Source: Cyanobacteria bacterium UBA11372 (lineage in GTDB: Bacteria; Cyanobacteriota; Cyanobacteriia; Cyanobacteriales; Aerosakkonemataceae). Taken from it: 18,541 nt of DNA. A program made the translations under genes and the position numbers. Each line of letters starts with the position of its first letter. Position 1 is the first letter of the stretch. Positions 14,823-18,541 of the stretch are shown here, piece after piece. The DNA is taken from positions 6,054-24,594 of the forward strand of contig DNGG01000124.1 of assembly GCA_003486675.1 (NCBI GenBank). The letters run 5' to 3'. The notes below the pieces were generated by a model, which searched no databases, was not told the origin of the DNA, and saw only the letters and a list, made by a program, of their open reading frames with translations.

Positions 14823-15251
14823 ATGAAGAAACTCTATCTGGTTATACCCTCTGCGATCGCTTTAGCACTTGCGGCTTCCCCCGTGCTACCTGTCTTCACC
14901 GAAGCAGCTTCTGCCTTCCCTGGTGAGATAGCCGAAAGGCGAGGTGAAGGATGGGGCAGACGCCTCAACCTCACCGAACAGCAACAAACCCAAATGCGGC
15001 AAATCCGAGAATCAACCAAAGCCAGAATCGATCGGATTCTCACCTCACAACAGCAAGCAGAACTTCAGCGGGCAAGACAAGAGCGCCGCAGGCCAAATTT
15101 GACCCTCACTGACGATCAAAAGGCTCAAATGAGAACAATTCGCCAAGAAGCTAGACGACAAATGGATGCTGTGCTGACGGCAGAACAAAAGCAGCAGCTT
15201 GAACAGATGCGGCAACAAAGACGCCAGCGTCGCCAGCAAACCCCCCAATAG
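14823..15251 (+). CDS. Spy/CpxP-like periplasmic LTxxQ protein
   Basis: A 142-residue secreted protein. A signal peptide (MKKLYLVIPSAIALALAASP, likely cleaved near residue 31 after ASA) precedes a highly charged helical region rich in Arg and Gln. Four LTxxQ-type motifs occur at 50-54 (LTEQQ), 73-77 (LTSQQ), 95-99 (LTDDQ) and 118-122 (LTAEQ). They form two tandem copies of a ~45-residue unit, since 50 to 95 and 73 to 118 are both 45 apart. Spy/CpxP proteins are small all-helical periplasmic chaperones or stress sensors, and cyanobacterial members are common but mostly uncharacterised. No Cpx-type two-component genes are near. ATG 14823 follows a TTG by one codon; the ATG is preferred. Confidence 0.88.
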   Translation: MKKLYLVIPSAIALALAASPVLPVFTEAASAFPGEIAERRGEGWGRRLNLTEQQQTQMRQIRESTKARIDRILTSQQQAELQRARQERRRPNLTLTDDQKAQMRTIRQEARRQMDAVLTAEQKQQLEQMRQQRRQRRQQTPQ

Positions 15252-15264
15252 GGGCACGGCGGCG

Positions 15265-15328
15265 GTAGGGGCACGGCATTCAAAAACTTTGCGCCCAGCG
15301 ACAAAACTTACTCATGCCGTGCCCCTAC
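15265..15328. repeat. 15-bp perfect inverted repeat (GTAGGGGCACGGCAT)
   Basis: GTAGGGGCACGGCAT (15265-15279) pairs exactly with 15314-15328; an extra direct partial copy (AGGGGCACGGC) lies at 15250-15260. A dispersed MITE-like family in cyanobacteria. It lies 14 bases after the Spy-like gene's stop and may end its transcript. The right arm supplies a spurious ATG (15314). Confidence 0.85.
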
Positions 15329-15397
15329 CACGTTGCGTTGCACTCTTCTACCATTAGAAATGGTGACAAAAATTATTTCCCTCCAACTGCTAGAACA

Positions 15398-15577
15398 ATG
15401 GCTTTCTTGCGTCAGTATGTTTTTCCGTTTTTAATTGTGGCGATGTTTTTGGTTGCCCTAGTAGCAGTCAGCGCCCGCATCTTTTTACCCGCAGATTTGG
15501 CAGCCCCCGCGCCCCAAGTTGAAGCACCAGCGGCTGAACCCGTAGCAACCCAGCCCTCGGTTACTTCCCCCAATTAG
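15398..15577 (+). CDS. Small single-pass membrane protein, unknown
   Basis: A 59-residue peptide: MAFLRQYVFP, one clear membrane helix (~7-28, FPFLIVAMFLVALVAVSARI), then a Pro/Ala-rich tail (APAPQVEAPAAEPVATQPSV) likely to be disordered and outside the membrane. I chose ATG 15398 because the earlier in-frame ATG (15314) lies in a repeat arm and would translate repeat DNA (MPCPYHVAL). The last codon and TAG stop lie inside a heptamer repeat (AATTAGC), so the final residues may have been set by the repeat. No family recognised. It lies 30 bases before the GNAT gene on the same strand and could be co-transcribed. Confidence 0.6.
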   Translation: MAFLRQYVFPFLIVAMFLVALVAVSARIFLPADLAAPAPQVEAPAAEPVATQPSVTSPN

Positions 15578-15606
15578 CAATTAGCAATGAGCAATTAGCA
15601 ATTGGG
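15572..15606. repeat. AATTAGC heptamer array between two genes
   Basis: AATTAGC, AATTAGC, AATGAGC, AATTAGC, AATTGGG. It contains the stop of the small membrane gene (TAG 15575-15577) and ends one base before the GNAT ATG. Confidence 0.9.
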
Positions 15607-15607
15607 T

Positions 15608-16099
15608 ATGTCAATTTTGCTACCACCGGGCTACCAGCTTCGCAGCGGATCGAGTTTAGATCGAGCGATGCTGGTAAAGTTTATGCACTTAACTTACCAA
15701 GAGTTTTACCCAGAAAGGGATTTTTCCCATCTAGCTCAAACCGTCGAGCAATATTTGTCTAAAGATACGCCGCTTTGGTGGGTAGAATTTTTAGACTCAG
15801 AAGCCGGATCGCTCACCCGCTCACCCGCTCAAGCGATCGCTTCCCTCTGGCTAGGTAACGCCGTCGATCAGCTAAAAGGCTCGCGCCACACCCACATTTT
15901 TTTGCTTTACGTCGCAAGAGAACACCGCCGCCAAGGCATCGGCACGGCTTTGATGCATCATGCTGAAGATTGGGCTAGGGCGAGAAGCGATCGCCAAATC
16001 AGCCTGCAAGTTTTTCTCTCCAACCAACCCGCTGTGAATCTTTATCAGCAGCTAGGCTACCAAACCGAGTCGCTTTTAATGGTTAAATCGCTAAATTGA
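15608..16099 (+). CDS. GNAT-family N-acetyltransferase
   Basis: A 163-residue GNAT-fold protein that would transfer an acetyl group from acetyl-CoA to an amine; substrate unknown. The acetyl-CoA pyrophosphate-binding motif is RRQGIG (107-112) after strand beta-4 (THIFLLYVAREH), followed by the helix TALMHHAEDWA. The C-terminal QVFLSNQPAVNLYQQLGYQ is the classic Asn/Tyr region of motif B (N..A..LY..LGF). A Ser/Pro-rich insertion (65-76) is unusual but in frame. ATG 15608 was preferred over TTG 15602, which falls within the repeat. No Shine-Dalgarno is visible. It could be a protein (RimI-like) or small-molecule acetyltransferase; the context gives no clue. Confidence 0.9.
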   Translation: MSILLPPGYQLRSGSSLDRAMLVKFMHLTYQEFYPERDFSHLAQTVEQYLSKDTPLWWVEFLDSEAGSLTRSPAQAIASLWLGNAVDQLKGSRHTHIFLLYVAREHRRQGIGTALMHHAEDWARARSDRQISLQVFLSNQPAVNLYQQLGYQTESLLMVKSLN

Positions 16100-16160
16100 T
16101 CGGATTTCCCCTCAATAGTCAGGTGGCATCAGGTCGCAGGTGATGGTAATTTTACTGTAT

Positions 16161-16922
16161 ATGTATGACGAAGATGACCTGAGCGTAATCGATCCAGATG
16201 CCGATCTAGACAGTCCTTTAGATCGGCTAGATCCGCTCGATGCCGAACCGGAAGAGACAAAGCCCAATCCAGATGCGATGCTGGCGTTACTGGAATCTGG
16301 CGCCACGCCACAAAAAACGATCGCAGCGCGAGCGTTTTGCGAAATTCAGGACGAACGGGCTATTCCCTATCTGATTCGCTTGTTGACGGATGCTTGCCCG
16401 TTGGTGCGGGTAAGTGCTGCTTATGCATTGGGAAGAAATCCCAGCCCCGATGCAGTTGAACCGCTGATAACCCAGTTAAACCGCGACTGGAACGGTTACG
16501 TGCGAAAGGGAGTAGTATGGGCATTGGGAAATTGTCGCGATCGCCGCGCCTTAGCCCCCCTGATCGATGCCCTCAAAACCGATATTTCCGCCGTGCGACT
16601 CTGGGCAGCTAGTGGGTTAGCCCAAATGGCAGAACTAGGCTACGATGCCGTTGTAGCAGCCGTTCCGCCTGTAATTGAAGCTTTAATCCAAGATCCAGTA
16701 GCAGCTGTTCGCAGTAACTGCGCTTGGTCGTTGGGGCAACTGTGCCGCGAACTTCCCTCTAACGTAGTTTATGCCGGTGCAATCGACGCCCTAATTCAAG
16801 TTTTGGAAGAAGACGAAGACATGGGGGTGCGAGAAGACGCCAAAGCCTCGCTGTTGCGAGTTGGCGATCCTCGCGGCTTGCAACTGATTGAAGCGATGCA
16901 ACAAGAAGAAGATTTAATCTGA
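16161..16922 (+). CDS. HEAT-repeat protein (PBS-lyase-like repeats)
   Basis: A 253-residue protein with an acidic N-terminus (MYDEDDLSVIDPDADLDSPL) and about five HEAT-like repeats. Examples are DERAIPYLIRLLTDACPLVR, SPDAVEPLITQLNRDWNGYV, and DRRALAPLIDALKTDISAVR with LWAASGLAQM. These helical repeats resemble those of phycobilin lyases of the CpcE type, but the closest match I recall is a conserved cyanobacterial HEAT protein without an assigned enzyme activity. It probably acts as a protein-binding scaffold in the cytoplasm. ATG 16161 begins the conserved MYDEDD motif; GTG 16140 and ATG 16143 are weaker choices. Its last 9 bases overlap the 3' end of the opposing sipA gene. Confidence 0.88.
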   Translation: MYDEDDLSVIDPDADLDSPLDRLDPLDAEPEETKPNPDAMLALLESGATPQKTIAARAFCEIQDERAIPYLIRLLTDACPLVRVSAAYALGRNPSPDAVEPLITQLNRDWNGYVRKGVVWALGNCRDRRALAPLIDALKTDISAVRLWAASGLAQMAELGYDAVVAAVPPVIEALIQDPVAAVRSNCAWSLGQLCRELPSNVVYAGAIDALIQVLEEDEDMGVREDAKASLLRVGDPRGLQLIEAMQQEEDLI

Positions 16923-17174
16923 TATTTCGGCGTCAGACTGGTGAGTTTGGGGGGCGACTGATACTTTCTCAATATATTGGCTTTCCATCAAGAAAGCGCC
17001 TCTGGCGAAGCGAACTCCCCAATACCCCCCAGGTCGCCTATCCAGAATAATACCTTCTTCCCCAATGCTAATCACATCGGGGGGACGCAGCATCGGCATC
17101 GGTTCGGCTGTTTTAACGTAGGCTGGTAGCGCTACGACTCTAACTTTATCGCCAACTGTAAATTCTTTGGTCAT
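16914..17174 (-). CDS. sipA: SipA, regulator of the NblS/Hik33 kinase (DUF3148)
   Basis: An 86-residue protein with the SipA core: KVRVVALPAYVKTAEPMPML, RPPDVI, GEEGIILDRRPGGYWGVRFA and GAFLMESQYIE. In Synechococcus and Synechocystis SipA is a small SH3-like barrel protein that binds the sensor kinase NblS (Hik33) and stimulates its activity in high-light and stress signalling. Length is normal, with a Ser/Asp-ending tail. Its ATG touches a run of TTGCTAA heptamers, leaving no Shine-Dalgarno in the usual position. It lies downstream of cbiX on the same strand and overlaps the end of the opposing HEAT gene by 9 bases. No NblS gene is in the window. Confidence 0.88.
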   Translation of the reverse strand: MTKEFTVGDKVRVVALPAYVKTAEPMPMLRPPDVISIGEEGIILDRRPGGYWGVRFARGAFLMESQYIEKVSVAPQTHQSDAEISD

Positions 17175-17275
17175 TGCTAATTGCTAATTGCTAATTGCTA
17201 ATTGCTAATTGCTAATTGGTAATGGGTGAACAGCTTTTTTATTACCTATTACCTATTACCCATTACCTATTACCT
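17174..17275. repeat. Two heptamer arrays between cbiX and sipA
   Basis: 17174-17222 contains six perfect TTGCTAA units plus TTGGTAA, and 17241-17275 contains five ATTACCT/ATTACCC units. GGTAATGGGT (17218-17227) can pair with ACCCATTACC (17258-17267), giving a 10-bp stem that could end the cbiX transcript. The array directly abuts the sipA start codon. Confidence 0.92.
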
Positions 17276-17277
17276 AT

Positions 17278-18264
17278 TCACGGTGCTTGCCAAATTTTGT
17301 GATGGTAATCTTCTAATTTGGCATAGGGGTCAACTGGTGGGTGGTCGTGGTGATGGTGATGGTGATGGTGATGGTGGTCGTGACTGTGACTGTGACTGTG
17401 ACTGTGACCGTTACTATTGCTAACAGCTGCTAAGCGGAACTTGCACATTTCGCAATTCATTTGTACCTGTCCCAATTGGGTTTCAATTTCCCTTTCCCGC
17501 ATCACGGAAAATAGTTGGGGATGCAGTCCCATTTCTGGTAAGCAGGTCATGAGAATATCGGGATATTGTTCCTGTTGTTGGGCTGCGATCTCGAAGATTT
17601 TTTTCACCAACAAACCTGTAAATAGAAAGTAGGGCAGGACGATAATGCGCTTGGGTTGGTAAAGTCGGGCGCGACGGAAACCTTCTTCTAAACGGGGGTG
17701 GGTGATGCCGATAAAACATGTTTCAACTGTTAGGTAACCGCTGCCTTCCCATAAAATACGGGCGAGTTTGTATACGTCGCCGTTGGCATCGGGATCGCTG
17801 GAACCTCTGCCGACAAATAGCAGAACTGTGTCCTTTCTGTCAATATGGGTATGGTCCTTGGCGGCTAGGCGATCGCGCCACAAATCTAAAATACCGGGTG
17901 TAATGCCAAAATGCCGCCCGTAGTGAAACGTTAACTGGGGATATTTCGCTTTTGCTCGGTCTAATTCGTTGGTAATGTCAAACTTATTGTGTCTGGCGGC
18001 AAATAACAGCACTGGCAGCACGGAGAAGTCAGTATAGCCCTGTTCGACGCAGCGATCGATCCCTTCACCAATCGTAGGGCCGGTGAGTTCTAAAAAACAA
18101 GGCACGACGGGGCGGGAATTGTCCAATGCTTGATAAGCAGCGACAAAATCTAAAAAGCACTGCCGTCCATCATCGTCCCTCGTGCCGTGACCGATCATCA
18201 ATAGCGGACGTTTTAGGGGCAGGGGAGTTAAGGACTCGGAGGGTAGGGTATCTACAGTTTGCAT
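17278..18264 (-). CDS. cbiX: Sirohydrochlorin cobaltochelatase, long CbiX with His-rich tail
   Basis: A 328-residue two-domain chelatase inserting Co2+ into sirohydrochlorin, an early step of the anaerobic-type B12 pathway. Domain 1 has LLMIGHGTRDDDGR (metal-binding His26) and LLFAARHNKFDI (His92); domain 2 has LLFVGRGSSDPDANGDVYKL and VLPYFLFTGLLVKKI. MNCEMC (269-274, Cys271 and Cys274) is the MxCxxC motif tied to a 4Fe-4S centre in Bacillus megaterium CbiX. It is followed by a His-rich stretch (287-308, alternating His-Ser, then ten consecutive His), also typical of long CbiX. A cobalamin riboswitch directly upstream supports cobalt rather than iron chelation. A GGAG lies 11 bases before ATG 18264. 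The DNA of the His tract is a run of GTGACT and GATGGT repeats, so its length may vary between strains. Confidence 0.94.
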   Translation of the reverse strand: MQTVDTLPSESLTPLPLKRPLLMIGHGTRDDDGRQCFLDFVAAYQALDNSRPVVPCFLELTGPTIGEGIDRCVEQGYTDFSVLPVLLFAARHNKFDITNELDRAKAKYPQLTFHYGRHFGITPGILDLWRDRLAAKDHTHIDRKDTVLLFVGRGSSDPDANGDVYKLARILWEGSGYLTVETCFIGITHPRLEEGFRRARLYQPKRIIVLPYFLFTGLLVKKIFEIAAQQQEQYPDILMTCLPEMGLHPQLFSVMREREIETQLGQVQMNCEMCKFRLAAVSNSNGHSHSHSHSHDHHHHHHHHHHDHPPVDPYAKLEDYHHKIWQAP

Positions 18265-18312
18265 CTAGGTTGGGGCTCCTTTCCCGTGCAAGGCAGGAAA
18301 TTAGAGGTTACG

Positions 18313-18402
18313 GGTAACATTGAGGTATTCTGGCTCGCTTACGCTCGCTTACAGTTGCCGCACAGCCTCGGACTTGCACCGACGTTTCCCTATTGTGTTA
18401 CC
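18313..18402 (-). promoter_or_regulatory. Cobalamin (B12) riboswitch controlling cbiX
   Basis: Read on -, the RNA begins with GGTAACA (18402-18396), which pairs with TGTTACC (18319-18313) as the closing stem. Between them are conserved B12-element features: AGGGAAACG, then CGGTGCAAGTCCGAGGCTG, GCGGCAACTGTAAGCG and AGCCAGAATACCTC. This order is that of the adenosylcobalamin riboswitch core, here in a compact form. Between the core and ATG 18264 a candidate 5-bp hairpin (arms 18296-18300 and 18280-18284) lies next to the Shine-Dalgarno, suggesting translational control. Expected behaviour from the family: high B12 turns cbiX off. Confidence 0.88.
18333..18352. repeat. 10-bp tandem duplication within the riboswitch
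   Basis: GCTCGCTTAC occurs twice in direct succession (18333-18342, 18343-18352), in the variable arm between the conserved GCAACTGTAAGCG and GAGCCAGAATACC blocks of the riboswitch. Confidence 0.85.
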
Positions 18403-18438
18403 TTTGGGTTTGCTTTGTTATCTTAGCCGAAAAGTTCA

Positions 18439-18475
18439 ATTTTAGATTTTAGATTTTAGATTTTAGATTTTAGAT
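18439..18475 (+). repeat. STRR heptamer array (ATTTTAG, ~5.3 copies)
   Basis: Five perfect ATTTTAG units plus AT, the same unit and orientation as 5531-5589, again upstream of a minus-strand transcription unit (riboswitch-cbiX). From 18476 to the end no gene is seen; GTAGGGGCGGGTTTT near 18506 resembles another dispersed repeat. Confidence 0.95.
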
Positions 18476-18541
18476 CGTGTCCGTTAGCAAAGGGCTGTGT
18501 ATAGTAGGGGCGGGTTTTACGAGAGATATTTGAAGGCTACC

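Noticed and set aside
17340..17406. Tandem hexamer DNA as a stand-alone repeat element
   Set aside because: It is in frame within cbiX and encodes the His/Ser-rich tail expected of long CbiX, so it is coding sequence.

Overview
The window is chromosomal DNA from a cyanobacterium, most likely a filamentous one. The evidence is the very frequent HIP1 octamer GCGATCGC, heptanucleotide tandem repeats (STRR type), several palindromic repeat families common in filamentous cyanobacteria, and lineage-typical genes (CAAD/CurT-type protein, SipA, long CbiX). I cannot name a genus.

Layout. 1-2076: the 3' end of a GT4 glycosyltransferase, then a decayed stretch with a frameshifted unknown gene, other coding scraps, and a second, broken copy of the same glycosyltransferase's C-terminus. 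2077-5523: an orphan membrane histidine kinase (+) convergent with a group I cysteine desulfurase (-). 5524-7688: a repeat-rich intergenic region, a CurT/CAAD membrane protein (+) and a membrane-anchored seven-bladed WD40 protein (-). 7947-11170: an SMC/ABC-like AAA ATPase (COG3910 type), a protein made only of the photolyase FAD domain, a nested-palindrome array, a protein made only of the photolyase N-terminal alpha/beta domain, and a Uma2-family nuclease (-). 11362-14717: argF, lexA with an SOS box upstream, and an AmpG-type transporter, all on +. 14823-16922: a Spy/CpxP-like periplasmic protein, a 59-residue membrane protein, a GNAT acetyltransferase and a HEAT-repeat protein, all on +. 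16914-18402: sipA and cbiX on -, with a cobalamin riboswitch leading cbiX.

How genes may work together. The two photolyase-like genes look like the two halves of one photolyase/cryptochrome, encoded separately and in swapped order (FAD half first). The FAD half carries four cysteines spaced like the [4Fe-4S] ligands of FeS-BCP/CryPro photolyases; this pair is the most interesting item. cbiX behind a B12 riboswitch, with an MxCxxC motif and a His-rich tail, fits feedback-controlled cobalt insertion into sirohydrochlorin. lexA has intact self-cleavage residues and a box matching the cyanobacterial SOS consensus, so a working, autoregulated SOS repressor is likely.

A family of AATTAGC/AATTACC heptamer arrays sits in most intergenic gaps and repeatedly touches start or stop codons. 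Other palindromic repeats create false N-terminal extensions for two genes, and the starts given here are corrected for that. No tRNA, rRNA, CRISPR array or complete insertion sequence was seen.
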